Shown: positions 26,591-34,906 of the stretch, in pieces
How the letters are laid out: each line of letters begins with the position of its first letter
How positions within the stretch are numbered: position 1 is the first letter of the stretch
Origin: Parahaliea maris
GTDB lineage: Bacteria; Pseudomonadota; Gammaproteobacteria; Pseudomonadales; Halieaceae
DNA length: 64,000 nucleotides
Assembly: GCF_008064665.1 (NCBI RefSeq)
Contig: NZ_VRZA01000002.1
Location: 310,001-374,000 of the forward strand
Reading direction: 5' to 3'
Program-made: the position numbers and the translations under genes
The notes under the pieces: generated by a model
Told to the model about the DNA's origin: nothing
What the model saw: the letters and a program-made list of their open reading frames with translations, nothing else
The model's database searches: none

Positions 26591-26941
26591 ATGGAAGCGG
26601 TGAAGCAGGACGATTGGCAAACAGTATGCACCCGGGACGACCTGGTGCTGAACTCCGGCGTCTGTGCGCTGGTCGGAGGCGAGCAGGTTGCCATATTCTA
26701 CCTGCCGGATACCGACAGGCAGGTATTCGCACTGGGGAACAGGGATCCCATCGGCAAGGCCAATGTCATGTCCCGGGGTATCGTCGGCGACCTGCAGGGC
26801 CAGGTGGTGGTGGCGTCCCCGCTCTACAAACAGCACTTCAACCTCGAAACAGGCGCCTGCCTGGAAGAGGAGGGGGTGTTCCTGCCGGTTTACGATATCC
26901 AGCTGGATGGTGATGCCGTCAACGTGAAAGTGGCAGGCTGA
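26591..26941 (+). CDS. nirD: Nitrite reductase small subunit NirD
   Basis: The protein has 116 residues from ATG 26591, after GGAGTAAAGGG; the upstream GTG at 26570 is not needed. It has the Rieske-like beta fold of NirD (WQTVCTRDDLVLNSGVCALV, VFALGNRDPIGKANVMSRGI, VASPLYKQHFNLETGACLEE). The usual Rieske Cys/His cluster ligands are absent, as in all NirD proteins, so it has no iron-sulfur centre. It partners NirB. It sits 89 bases after nirB and 13 bases before nasA. Confidence 0.97.
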   Translation: MEAVKQDDWQTVCTRDDLVLNSGVCALVGGEQVAIFYLPDTDRQVFALGNRDPIGKANVMSRGIVGDLQGQVVVASPLYKQHFNLETGACLEEEGVFLPVYDIQLDGDAVNVKVAG

Positions 26942-26954
26942 CAGGACGCATTCG

Positions 26955-29153
26955 ATGCTCTTTGGACGACGCAAAAAGAACCCGATCATCCTGCGCGACA
27001 AGGGGGTGGTGGAGTGGAAGTACGCGACCTGCGGCTATTGCTCCACTGGCTGCTCCATTGAAGTGGGGCTGGATGCTGCGGGCAAGGCGGTGACGACTCG
27101 CGGCGTGGCCGACGCGCCGGTCAATCGGGGCAAACTGTGCATCAAGGGTATTACCGAGGCCGGCATCCTGAATGCCAGCGGCCGCGGCACTGAACCGCTT
27201 CTGCGCGATCACACCTATGAGCCTTGGCAGGCCGTGAGCTGGGATGACGCGCTGGACAAGACCGCCGCGGAATTCCGTCGCATCCAGGAGAAGTACGGCC
27301 GGGATGCCGTGGCGGTGGTGTCCACCGGCCAGATTCTCACCGAAGAGTTCTACACCCTCGGCAAGCTGGTGCGCGGCGTGATTGGCACCAATAACTACGA
27401 CGGTAATACCACGCTGTGCATGGCCTCCGCGGTGTCGGGTTACAAGCGCTCTTTTGGCAGCGATGGCCCGCCCGGATGCTACGACGATTTTTCCCATACC
27501 GATTGTCTGCTGGCGTTTGGCTCCAACCTGCCCGAGCAGCACCCGGTGATTTACTGGCGCCTGAAAGAGGCGCTGGAGCGCAAGCGTTTCCCGATCATCG
27601 TTGTGGATCCGCGGGTGACCATGTTCGCCCAGTTCGCCGACATCCACCTGCCCATTACACCCGGCACCGACCTGGTCCTGCTCAACAGCCTGTGCCATGT
27701 CATCCTCAAGGAGGGCCTGGCGGACGAGGGCTACATTGCGGCTCATACCAATGGCCGCGAGGAATTCGCTGCCCTGGTCGAACAGTATGACCCGGGGATG
27801 GCCGCCAAGATCACCGGTATCGACGAAGACACCATCCGTCACGTAGCGCGACTCTATGCCGGCGCCGGCGCCGCCATGAGCATCTGGACCATGGGGATCA
27901 ACCAGAGTACCCACGGTTCCGATGGCGTCGCCGCCATCAACAATCTCAACCTTATCACTGGCAATATCGGCAAGCCGGGGGGCACTTCGCTCTCCATCAC
28001 CGGGCAGTGCAATGCCATGGGCACCCGCGAATGGTCGTCCTGTTCCGGCCTGCCGGGCTATCGAGTGCTGGAAAACCAGGCCCACCGTGAGGAGGTTGGC
28101 AAGTTCTGGGGAGTGGACCCGGAGTTCTTCCCGGAGAAACGCGGGCGTTTCATGACCGACATCTTCCCGGCTATCGAGACCGGTGAGATCAAGGCCCTGT
28201 GGCTGGTGGCCACCAACCCCATGACCTCTATGCCCAATACCGGCAGGATGCGCAAGATACTGGAGAAGCTGGAGTTCTGTGTGGTGCAGGATTCCTACGT
28301 GGACGTCGAGGCCAACCAGTACGCCCACGCCTATTTTCCCGCCAGTGTCTGGGCGGAGAAGGACGGCTGCTTTACCAACACCGAGCGCCGGGTAAACCGG
28401 GTAACCCCGGTGACCGCGCCGCACGCCAACTCCAAACCCGACCTGTGGATTTTCAGTGAACTGGCCAAGCGCTGGGAGCAGGGGCGGAAAATGGCCTTTC
28501 CCGAGGCGGCCTCGGATGTATTCGAGGAGATGAAAGCCCTCTCGGTGGGCACCGGGGCCAATGGCGCGCCACGTAACCTCGACATTTCGGGAATGAGCTA
28601 CGACCTCATCCTTGAGCAGCGTGGCATTCAATGGCCCATGCGGGAAGGCGATGCAACAGGGAGTGCCCGACTCTACACCGACGGCGTGTTTCCCTATCCG
28701 GACGGCAAGGCAAAGTTGCTGGCGCTGCCCTGGACAGACAACAACGAGAATCCCGATCCGGACTTCCCCTTCTGGTTGAACAGCGGCCGGGTGGTAGAGC
28801 ACTTCCACACCCGCACCCGCACCGGCAAGGTGGGTAACTGCAACAAGTTCAGCCCCACTGCCTACATGGAGATGAACCCGGATGCAGCGCGGGAGCTCGG
28901 TATCGAGAACATGCAGTACGTTCGCCTGGTATCCCGTCGCGGTGACGCCATCGTGCTGGCCCAGCTCACCCAGCGAGTGCCGCGCAACATGGTGTTCGTG
29001 CCATTCCACTTCCACGATTGCGTCAATCGCGTCTCCCTGGGACTGCTCGACCCGCATTCGCGACAGCCGGCTTTCAAGCAGGCCGCGGTGCGCATAGAGC
29101 ACGTGGACCAGGCCGAGGCGGCCCGCCTGAATCGCGAAATGAGAACGTTCTAG
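26955..29153 (+). CDS. nasA: Assimilatory nitrate reductase catalytic subunit (NarB/NasA type)
   Basis: The protein has 732 residues, short like cyanobacterial NarB and lacking the C-terminal extension of longer NasA proteins. The N-terminal [4Fe-4S] motif is CGYCSTGC...KLC (residues 25-60). The molybdenum ligand Cys lies in NTTLCMASAVSGYK, followed by SFGSDGPPGCYDDF. Bis-MGD contacts include LAFGSNLPEQHPV and VVDPRVTMFAQFAD. There is no twin-arginine signal, so it acts in the cytoplasm, reducing nitrate to nitrite for NirBD. No NADH-using NasC reductase is nearby. Instead the stop is directly followed, after one base, by a membrane ferredoxin fusion, the probable electron donor. Confidence 0.95.
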   Translation: MLFGRRKKNPIILRDKGVVEWKYATCGYCSTGCSIEVGLDAAGKAVTTRGVADAPVNRGKLCIKGITEAGILNASGRGTEPLLRDHTYEPWQAVSWDDALDKTAAEFRRIQEKYGRDAVAVVSTGQILTEEFYTLGKLVRGVIGTNNYDGNTTLCMASAVSGYKRSFGSDGPPGCYDDFSHTDCLLAFGSNLPEQHPVIYWRLKEALERKRFPIIVVDPRVTMFAQFADIHLPITPGTDLVLLNSLCHVILKEGLADEGYIAAHTNGREEFAALVEQYDPGMAAKITGIDEDTIRHVARLYAGAGAAMSIWTMGINQSTHGSDGVAAINNLNLITGNIGKPGGTSLSITGQCNAMGTREWSSCSGLPGYRVLENQAHREEVGKFWGVDPEFFPEKRGRFMTDIFPAIETGEIKALWLVATNPMTSMPNTGRMRKILEKLEFCVVQDSYVDVEANQYAHAYFPASVWAEKDGCFTNTERRVNRVTPVTAPHANSKPDLWIFSELAKRWEQGRKMAFPEAASDVFEEMKALSVGTGANGAPRNLDISGMSYDLILEQRGIQWPMREGDATGSARLYTDGVFPYPDGKAKLLALPWTDNNENPDPDFPFWLNSGRVVEHFHTRTRTGKVGNCNKFSPTAYMEMNPDAARELGIENMQYVRLVSRRGDAIVLAQLTQRVPRNMVFVPFHFHDCVNRVSLGLLDPHSRQPAFKQAAVRIEHVDQAEAARLNREMRTF

Positions 29154-29154
29154 T

Positions 29155-31056
29155 ATGTCGGTAAAACTGTTCGAACCCATTGCCAGTACCCGGCCTTCCC
29201 AGTCGCTGTTCCCCCTGCGGGACGACGAGCCGGAATACGCCCTGCTGAATGACCCGGAGAGTGCCGAGGTCAATCGCTATGGCAATCGCATTGCCCTCAA
29301 GGAACTGGTCGACGAGGCGACCTCGCTGAACATCAACGGTGTTCGTGAGGTCGGCTTCAACCCCAACCGCAACAAGCAGCACGCGTTCCATTTCACCGCG
29401 GATAACTGCATTGGCTGTCACGCCTGTGAGTCCGCCTGCAGTGAGAAGAACGACCTGCCGCCTCACCTGAGCTTCCGCAGCGTGGGGTACGTGGAGGGCG
29501 GCACCTATCCCAACTTTGTGCGCATGAATATTTCCATGGCGTGCAATCACTGCGACGACCCTGTGTGCCTGAAGGGCTGCCCGACCCGCGCCTACACCAA
29601 GCATCCGGAATACGGCGCGGTGATCCAGGACCCGGATATCTGCTTTGGCTGCGGCTATTGCACCTGGGTTTGCCCCTATAACGCGCCGCAGCTCGATCCG
29701 GTGGCGGGGCAGGTGGAAAAATGCAACATGTGCGTGGACCGGCTGGAAGTGGGGCTCAAACCCGCCTGCGTCTCGGCCTGCCTCGGCAATGCCCTGAACT
29801 TCGGTGTGGTGGAAAACACCCCGGACCGCCGGGAGCAGATCGACACCCGCATTCCCGGTTTCCCGGATCCGGAAATCAGCAAGCCCAATATCCGCTTCCA
29901 GCAGACCCGTTCCATGCCCCGCGAGCTGACCCGCACCGATTCGGCGCCGGTCAAGTACCGCCGTGACGACGAGGCCGGGCACTATCGCCCGGCGGTCGAT
30001 AAAAAAACGGGTACCGCCCGCCACTGGAGTCTCTCCCGTCTTTCCAGCCGTGAAAATCCGCTGGTGTTGTTCACCCTCGCGGCGCAGGCGGCCATCGGCC
30101 TGTTTGCCATGCTGCTGCTGGGTACCCTGGCGGGTAACGAAGTGGTCGGCACGGTCAGCCGTTCAGTGGTTTACCCGGGCGCGGTGGCCCTGTGCCTGGG
30201 ACTGGTCGCCTTTGGCCTGTTCATGTCAACGGTCCACCTTGGCAAGCCGATTCGCTTTTATCGCGGCTTCAACAATTTGCGCCATTCGCCGGTGGCGCGT
30301 GAAGGGGCGGGCGTCGCCGGCTTCATGGCCTTTGCGGGGCTGCACATGCTCGCGATACTGGGGCAGCAGGAATGGCTACAGTCCTTCCTGCCAGGCCTAA
30401 CCGGGTTCGCCGGCGTATTTGAAACGACCGCTGTGGTGACCGGTTTGCTGGCCATCGCCAGCTCGGCCATCGGCCTGTACTACATGTACCGCTGCTACCG
30501 CATCAAGGCGCGGCCGTTCTGGGACCACAAGCAGACGGGCTTCGCCTTCGTCGGCTGTAGCCTGTACCTCGGCGCCCTGTGCCTGGCGGCAACGGGCAGC
30601 GTGGCGATGCTGTTGGCGGGGATGCCGCTGTCGCCGCTGCTGGGGCTGTGTGGCTCATTGATGGCGCTCGGACTGGCGCTGGAAGCGATTGGGCTCTACC
30701 TGCACGCCAGGGATATGAACGCCGCCGGCAACGAGGGCGCAGTGTCCCACTACGTGCAGTGCACCACCTTTGGCAAGACCTACCTGTTGCGCAACGCTTT
30801 ACTGATAGTGGCCCTGGCGGGGCTGGCGACAGCGCCCCTGTATGTGTCGTCAACGGTGGGTATGGTGCTGTGGTTCGTACTGGCGCTGGCCGCGGTTGGC
30901 GTTGCCGTCATCGGACGCGCGCTGTTCTATGTGCTGGTGGTGCCGACCACCATGCCCGGTGCCTTCTTCTGGAAAAACAAGGGTTTTGAGCAACACGCGC
31001 GGGATATCGGCCTGGCCGCCATGCCCCAGGTAGGGGTGGTACCCGACCTCCACTGA
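29155..31056 (+). CDS. Fused DmsB-like ferredoxin and DmsC-like membrane anchor (predicted quinol-to-nitrate-reductase electron donor)
   Basis: The protein has 633 residues. Residues 80-215 carry four cysteine clusters of a DmsB/NrfC-type ferredoxin: CIGCHACESAC, CNHCDDPVCLKGC, CFGCGYCTWVC and CNMCVDRLEVGLKPACVSAC. From about residue 300 onward there are eight hydrophobic helices of DmsC type (starting NPLVLFTLAAQAAIGLFAML; GKTYLLRNALLIVALAG later). DmsB and DmsC are normally separate proteins; here they are one chain. No export signal is present, so the iron-sulfur domain faces the cytoplasm next to NasA. The expected role is oxidation of quinol and delivery of electrons to nitrate. Only one base separates it from nasA. 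Confidence 0.85.
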   Translation: MSVKLFEPIASTRPSQSLFPLRDDEPEYALLNDPESAEVNRYGNRIALKELVDEATSLNINGVREVGFNPNRNKQHAFHFTADNCIGCHACESACSEKNDLPPHLSFRSVGYVEGGTYPNFVRMNISMACNHCDDPVCLKGCPTRAYTKHPEYGAVIQDPDICFGCGYCTWVCPYNAPQLDPVAGQVEKCNMCVDRLEVGLKPACVSACLGNALNFGVVENTPDRREQIDTRIPGFPDPEISKPNIRFQQTRSMPRELTRTDSAPVKYRRDDEAGHYRPAVDKKTGTARHWSLSRLSSRENPLVLFTLAAQAAIGLFAMLLLGTLAGNEVVGTVSRSVVYPGAVALCLGLVAFGLFMSTVHLGKPIRFYRGFNNLRHSPVAREGAGVAGFMAFAGLHMLAILGQQEWLQSFLPGLTGFAGVFETTAVVTGLLAIASSAIGLYYMYRCYRIKARPFWDHKQTGFAFVGCSLYLGALCLAATGSVAMLLAGMPLSPLLGLCGSLMALGLALEAIGLYLHARDMNAAGNEGAVSHYVQCTTFGKTYLLRNALLIVALAGLATAPLYVSSTVGMVLWFVLALAAVGVAVIGRALFYVLVVPTTMPGAFFWKNKGFEQHARDIGLAAMPQVGVVPDLH

Positions 31057-31074
31057 CTGTCTGTTCTCCTTGTA

Positions 31075-31114
31075 ACGCGCCGTGGGACATACCTGCCCAC
31101 GGCGCGTTTTTTTT
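31075..31114 (+). terminator. Rho-independent terminator of the nirB-nirD-nasA operon
   Basis: A 12-bp perfect stem, ACGCGCCGTGGG with CCCACGGCGCGT, closes a 9-base loop and runs into eight T. It lies 18 bases after the fusion gene stop, so it ends the operon and isolates the nrt transporter transcript that follows. Confidence 0.95.
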
Positions 31115-31156
31115 GCCCACTCGATTCTGTCGGCACCCTTTGATTCCGCGCTACGG

Positions 31157-31205
31157 GTGATTGCGCACTGTTCGTGATTGCGCACTACTGGTGCCCGCGC
31201 ACCAA
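31157..31205 (+). promoter_or_regulatory. Candidate activator (NtrC-type) sites upstream of nrtA
   Basis: GTGATTGCGCACT occurs twice (31157-31169 and 31174-31186), at a 17-bp period, followed by GCGCACCAA (31197-31205), the motif shared with the other three nitrate promoters. The cluster is about 140 bases before the predicted start. I see nothing else between it and the terminator. Confidence 0.45.
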
Positions 31206-31311
31206 GACGTGACAGCTCATGCACCGTTGCAGAGTTCAACTCCGGGCGCAGGGGCCGCTTCACTGTGATGAAGTGTTTATAAGTATATGAAAATAAATAG
31301 TTTTCGCTTTT

Positions 31312-31328
31312 CTGGCACGCCACTTGAT
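31312..31328 (+). promoter_or_regulatory. Sigma54 promoter of the nrtABD operon
   Basis: CTGGCACGCCACTTGAT carries a perfect -24 element (TGGCACG), correct spacing and TTG of the -12 box, with GA replacing GC. An AT-rich upstream tract precedes it. The predicted start is near 31339. Confidence 0.6.
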
Positions 31329-31338
31329 AATAATATTA

Positions 31339-31466
31339 CGCAGTTTCATCACATCGCTACTCCTCTTATTCACGAGCAACGACGCTCTTGCCCATCGCTG
31401 ACTTCAGCTGATGGCAGGAGGAGTCGCCTGTGCGTGATCCACTCAAACTTGAAGGGGAAGAGAACA
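31339..31466 (+). promoter_or_regulatory. nrtA leader RNA with NasT-type hairpin
   Basis: GAGC-AACGAC-GCTC (31374-31387) is a 4-bp stem with the A1/G4 hexaloop. Conserved blocks shared with the nirB leader surround it (CACATCGCT before; GGAGG, TGTGCGTG, ACTCAAA after). ACTCCTC before the hairpin can pair with GAGGAGT after it, and CACA with TGTG, again enclosing the hexaloop. A bulged hairpin (GCC..ATC.GCTGA/TCAGC.GAT.GGC, 31390-31415) lies between. No T tract is visible. Confidence 0.65.
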
Positions 31467-32855
31467 ATGCAGCGCAGATGGACATCTTTTGCAGGTTGGC
31501 GCAAGTTGCCGCAGGTACTGGTTACTGCCGGTGCACTGCTACTGGGTCATACGGTGAGCGCCGAAATCGGCGAGCCGGAAAAAGACGAACTCAAGTTCGG
31601 CTTCATTAAACTGACCGACATGGCGCCGCTTGCCATTGCTTATGAAAAAGGCTTCTTCGAAGACGAGGGCCTCTACGTCACCCTGGAAGCCCAGGCCAAC
31701 TGGAAAGTTCTGCTGGACGGCGTGATCGACGGCCAGCTCGATGGCGCGCACATGCTGGCCGGTCAGCCGCTGGCGGCAACCATCGGTTTTGGCACCAAGG
31801 CGCATATCGTCACCCCGTTCTCCATGGACCTGAACGGCAACGGTATTACCGTTTCCAATTCCGTCTGGAATGAGATGAAAGCGAACCTGCCGATGATGGA
31901 CGACGGCAAGCCCGTGCATCCCATCAAGGCAGATGCCCTCAAGCCCGTCGTCGAGAAATACACTGCCGAGGGCAAGCCCTTCAATATGGGCATGGTGTTC
32001 CCGGTTTCCACCCACAACTACGAGCTGCGTTACTGGCTGGCCGCTGGCGGCATTCACCCGGGCTACTACGCACCGCACAAGGGCGACATCTCCGGGCAGA
32101 TCAGCGCCGAGGCCCTGCTGTCGGTAACCCCGCCCCCGCAAATGCCTGCAACTCTCGAGGCCGGCACCATCTACGGTTACTGTGTGGGTGAACCCTGGAA
32201 CCAGCAGGCGGTGTTCAAGGGAATAGGCGTGCCGGTCATCACCGACTACGAGATCTGGAAGAACAACCCGGAAAAAGTGTTCGGCCTGACCCAGGAGTTC
32301 ACCGAGAAGTATCCCAACACCTCGGTGAGGGTGGTGAAGGCCTTGCTGCGCGCGGCCAAATGGCTCGACGACAAGGACAATGCCAACCGGCCCGAGGCGG
32401 TGGATATCCTGTCCTGGCCGGAGTACGTGGGCGCCGATGCCGAGGTGATCGCCAATTCCATGACCGGTACCTTCGAGTACGAGAAGGGTGACAAGCGCGA
32501 GGTTCCCGACTTCAACGTGTTCTTCCGCTACAACGCAACCTATCCCTACTACTCCGACGCCATCTGGTACCTGACCCAGATGCGTCGCTGGGGCCAGATT
32601 GCCGAGCCCAAGTCCGACGACTGGTACAAGCAGGTGGCACAGAGCGTGTACCGCCCGGACATCTACCGCCAGGCGGCTGAAGAGCTGATTGCCGAAGGCG
32701 AGATGGCGGCTGGCGACTTCCCCAACTTCGACTCGGAGTCGGGTTACAAACCGGCGCAGCATGCGTTCATCGACGAAATCACCTACGACGGTCGCTCGCC
32801 CAACGCCTATCTCGAGAAATTCACCATCGGTCTGAAAGGTGCGGAAGTCCTGTAA
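31467..32855 (+). CDS. nrtA: Nitrate ABC transporter substrate-binding protein NrtA
   Basis: The protein has 462 residues from ATG 31467, behind AAGGGGAAGAG; the open frame reaches 31287, inside the leader RNA, and that part is not coding. A Sec signal peptide ends near HTVSAEIG. The mature protein matches Nrt[57 protein letters not shown] and [16 protein letters not shown]. It is a paralogue of NasS at 18880 with an export signal and a longer middle. It captures nitrate in the periplasm for the NrtB/ATPase importer encoded next. Confidence 0.97.
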   Translation: MQRRWTSFAGWRKLPQVLVTAGALLLGHTVSAEIGEPEKDELKFGFIKLTDMAPLAIAYEKGFFEDEGLYVTLEAQANWKVLLDGVIDGQLDGAHMLAGQPLAATIGFGTKAHIVTPFSMDLNGNGITVSNSVWNEMKANLPMMDDGKPVHPIKADALKPVVEKYTAEGKPFNMGMVFPVSTHNYELRYWLAAGGIHPGYYAPHKGDISGQISAEALLSVTPPPQMPATLEAGTIYGYCVGEPWNQQAVFKGIGVPVITDYEIWKNNPEKVFGLTQEFTEKYPNTSVRVVKALLRAAKWLDDKDNANRPEAVDILSWPEYVGADAEVIANSMTGTFEYEKGDKREVPDFNVFFRYNATYPYYSDAIWYLTQMRRWGQIAEPKSDDWYKQVAQSVYRPDIYRQAAEELIAEGEMAAGDFPNFDSESGYKPAQHAFIDEITYDGRSPNAYLEKFTIGLKGAEVL

Positions 32856-32900
32856 GGGGCTTTCGCAACGACCGTTCAATCTGCCTTGCGGAGGTGTGTC

Positions 32901-33902
32901 ATGGCTGAATCAGTAGTGGCGGAAGCGCAACCCGTCATGGACCAGCGCTTCGAACAGATCATGGAGCGAATCAATCCCCAGCGCCTGCTGAAAGTGGTGC
33001 TGCCCCCCCTGCTGGGAATCATCGTATTCCTGGGGGTGTGGCAGGCCGCCGCCGAACGGATCGACACCTCGCTGGGGCAGTTCCCGGGCCCGGTGCAGGT
33101 GTGGGAGCAGGTTGAAAACCTCGCCGGGGAACATGTGCGGGCACGGGAAAAAGAGGCTGCCTTCTATGAACGCCAGGAGGCACGCAATGCAAAAAAGCTG
33201 GCGGCGAACCCGGACGCAGAGGTGAAGTGGCGGGACTATACCGGCAAACCCGTGTTCCTGGACCAGATCTGGACCAGCCTGGTGACCGTCGCGGCCGGCT
33301 TCGTACTGGCCAACCTGGTCGCCATTCCACTGGGCATCGTGTGCGGCCTGTCGAGCGGTATCTACAAGGCGGTCAACCCGATCATCCAGGTGTTCAAGCC
33401 GGTTTCGCCCCTGGCCTGGCTACCGCTGGTGACGATGGTCGTCAGTGCTACCTATACCAGCGAAGATCCCATGTTCGACAAGTCCTTTCTGAACTCGGCG
33501 ATCACCGTTGCCCTGTGCTGCTTGTGGCCGACCTTGATCAATACCACGGTAGGAGTCGCGGGGATCGACCGGGACCTGGTGAACGCCAGTCGCGTTATGT
33601 CCCTGTCGCCGACACTGCACGTGCGTAAGATCGTACTGCCGGCCTCCATGCCGATGATTTTCACCGGCCTGCGCCTGTCGCTGGCGACCGGCTGGATGGT
33701 GTTGATCGCGGCGGAGATGCTGGCCCAGAACCCGGGGCTCGGCAAGTTTGTCTGGGACGAGTTCCAGAACGGTAGTTCCGATTCACTCGGCCGCATCATG
33801 GTCGCCGTGCTGGCCATTGGCTTCATCGGTTTTGCGCTCGACCGCACCATGCTGGCCCTGCAGGGCCGATTCAACTGGGATAAACAGGCGGTGCTGCGCT
33901 AG
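32901..33902 (+). CDS. nrtB: Nitrate ABC transporter permease NrtB
   Basis: The protein has 333 residues from ATG 32901, with GGAGG nine bases before; an upstream frame start at 32886 lacks support. The SsuC/NrtB-type permease has about six helices and the ABC-coupling EAA-like loop (NASRVMSLSPTLHVRKIVLPASMPMIFTGLRLSL, read in halves). A charged insert between helices 1 and 2 (AREKEAAFYERQEARNAKKL) is typical of NrtB of this group. It forms the channel of the nitrate importer. Confidence 0.95.
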   Translation: MAESVVAEAQPVMDQRFEQIMERINPQRLLKVVLPPLLGIIVFLGVWQAAAERIDTSLGQFPGPVQVWEQVENLAGEHVRAREKEAAFYERQEARNAKKLAANPDAEVKWRDYTGKPVFLDQIWTSLVTVAAGFVLANLVAIPLGIVCGLSSGIYKAVNPIIQVFKPVSPLAWLPLVTMVVSATYTSEDPMFDKSFLNSAITVALCCLWPTLINTTVGVAGIDRDLVNASRVMSLSPTLHVRKIVLPASMPMIFTGLRLSLATGWMVLIAAEMLAQNPGLGKFVWDEFQNGSSDSLGRIMVAVLAIGFIGFALDRTMLALQGRFNWDKQAVLR

Positions 33903-33922
33903 CAGTGCCGGGGGAGACGACT

Positions 33923-34834
33923 ATGAACGCGAACTATCTGGAACTGACCGGTGTGGGTATCGAGTTCGATACCGGGGGCAAAACGCCCTTCCGCGCCCTG
34001 CAGAATGTAAACCTGAAAATCGCCGAAGGGGAGTTTGTCTCCCTGATCGGTCACTCCGGCTGCGGTAAATCGACGGTGCTGAATATCATCGCCGGCCTGC
34101 ACCAGGCCACCGAGGGCGGCGTGATCCTGGAGGGCAGGGAGGTGGTCCGGCCGGGCCCCGACCGCGCCGTGGTGTTCCAGAATCACTCGCTGATGCCCTG
34201 GCTCACCGTGTACGACAACGTGGCCCTTGCAGTGGACCAGGTGTTTCGCAAATCCAAGACCCGCGCCGAGCGCCGGGAATGGATCGAGCACAACCTGGAG
34301 CTGGTCAATATGAGCCACGCCCTGCACAAGTTGCCGGCGGAGATTTCCGGCGGTATGAAGCAGCGGGTCGGCATTGCGCGCTGCCTTGCCATGCAGCCCA
34401 AGGTCGTGTTGATGGACGAGCCTTTCGGCGCCCTCGACGCCCTGACGCGGGCCCAGTTGCAGGATTCCCTGATGCAGATCCAGGCTGACCTGGGCAATAC
34501 GGTGGTGATGATCACCCACGACGTGGATGAGGCCGTGCTGCTGTCGGACCGGATCGTCATGATGAGCAATGGCCCCGCGGCCACCATCGGCGAAATCCTC
34601 ACCATCGATCTGCCTCGTCCCCGGGACCGTCTGGGCCTGGCGGAAGACCCTCATTTCGTGCACCTGCGTCACCAGGTACTGGAGTTCCTCTACGCCCGCC
34701 ACGGCACACCCACGGCCCAGGAGTCAGCGGCGCCCGTCGGCGGCCCCACCCCGGTCACCGATGTGTCACCGGTCGCGGCCCCGGCCAGGCAGGAGAGCAC
34801 TGGCAGCGCAGAGGGAGGAAGCGAAGCAGCCTGA
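33923..34834 (+). CDS. nrtD: Nitrate ABC transporter ATPase (NrtD/NrtC type)
   Basis: The protein has 303 residues from ATG 33923, behind GGGGAGA. Walker A is GHSGCGKST, the Q-loop QNHSLMPW, the signature ISGGMKQRVGIARC and Walker B VVLMDEPFGALD, with the H-loop MITHDVDEA. The last 40 residues are a Pro/Ala-rich tail without the NrtA-like regulatory domain of NrtC, so NrtD fits better. It powers nitrate import. It is last in the nrtABD transcript; no clear terminator follows in the 70 bases before the next gene. Confidence 0.95.
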   Translation: MNANYLELTGVGIEFDTGGKTPFRALQNVNLKIAEGEFVSLIGHSGCGKSTVLNIIAGLHQATEGGVILEGREVVRPGPDRAVVFQNHSLMPWLTVYDNVALAVDQVFRKSKTRAERREWIEHNLELVNMSHALHKLPAEISGGMKQRVGIARCLAMQPKVVLMDEPFGALDALTRAQLQDSLMQIQADLGNTVVMITHDVDEAVLLSDRIVMMSNGPAATIGEILTIDLPRPRDRLGLAEDPHFVHLRHQVLEFLYARHGTPTAQESAAPVGGPTPVTDVSPVAAPARQESTGSAEGGSEAA

Positions 34835-34906
34835 AAGGGCTGAGGGTGCGGTACCCCGGAGAAGGCTGTGCTAGGCTGAAGGCAGTGAGGTCATTGGAAC
34901 GCAGCC

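Noticed and set aside
23853-26732. Long open frame (about 959 codons) on the minus strand opposite nirB
   Set aside because: It mirrors nirB, which has every catalytic motif. The antisense translation is low-complexity, rich in Gly, His, Leu and Val with no recognisable domain; an effect of GC-rich codon bias.
26919-29273. Long minus-strand open frame (784 codons) opposite nasA
   Set aside because: It is the shadow of nasA, whose molybdenum and iron-sulfur motifs are intact. No domain is recognisable in the antisense product.
31287-31466. N-terminal extension of the nrtA reading frame
   Set aside because: It would begin before the predicted promoter and place 60 residues before the Sec signal peptide; the leader RNA motifs occupy this stretch.
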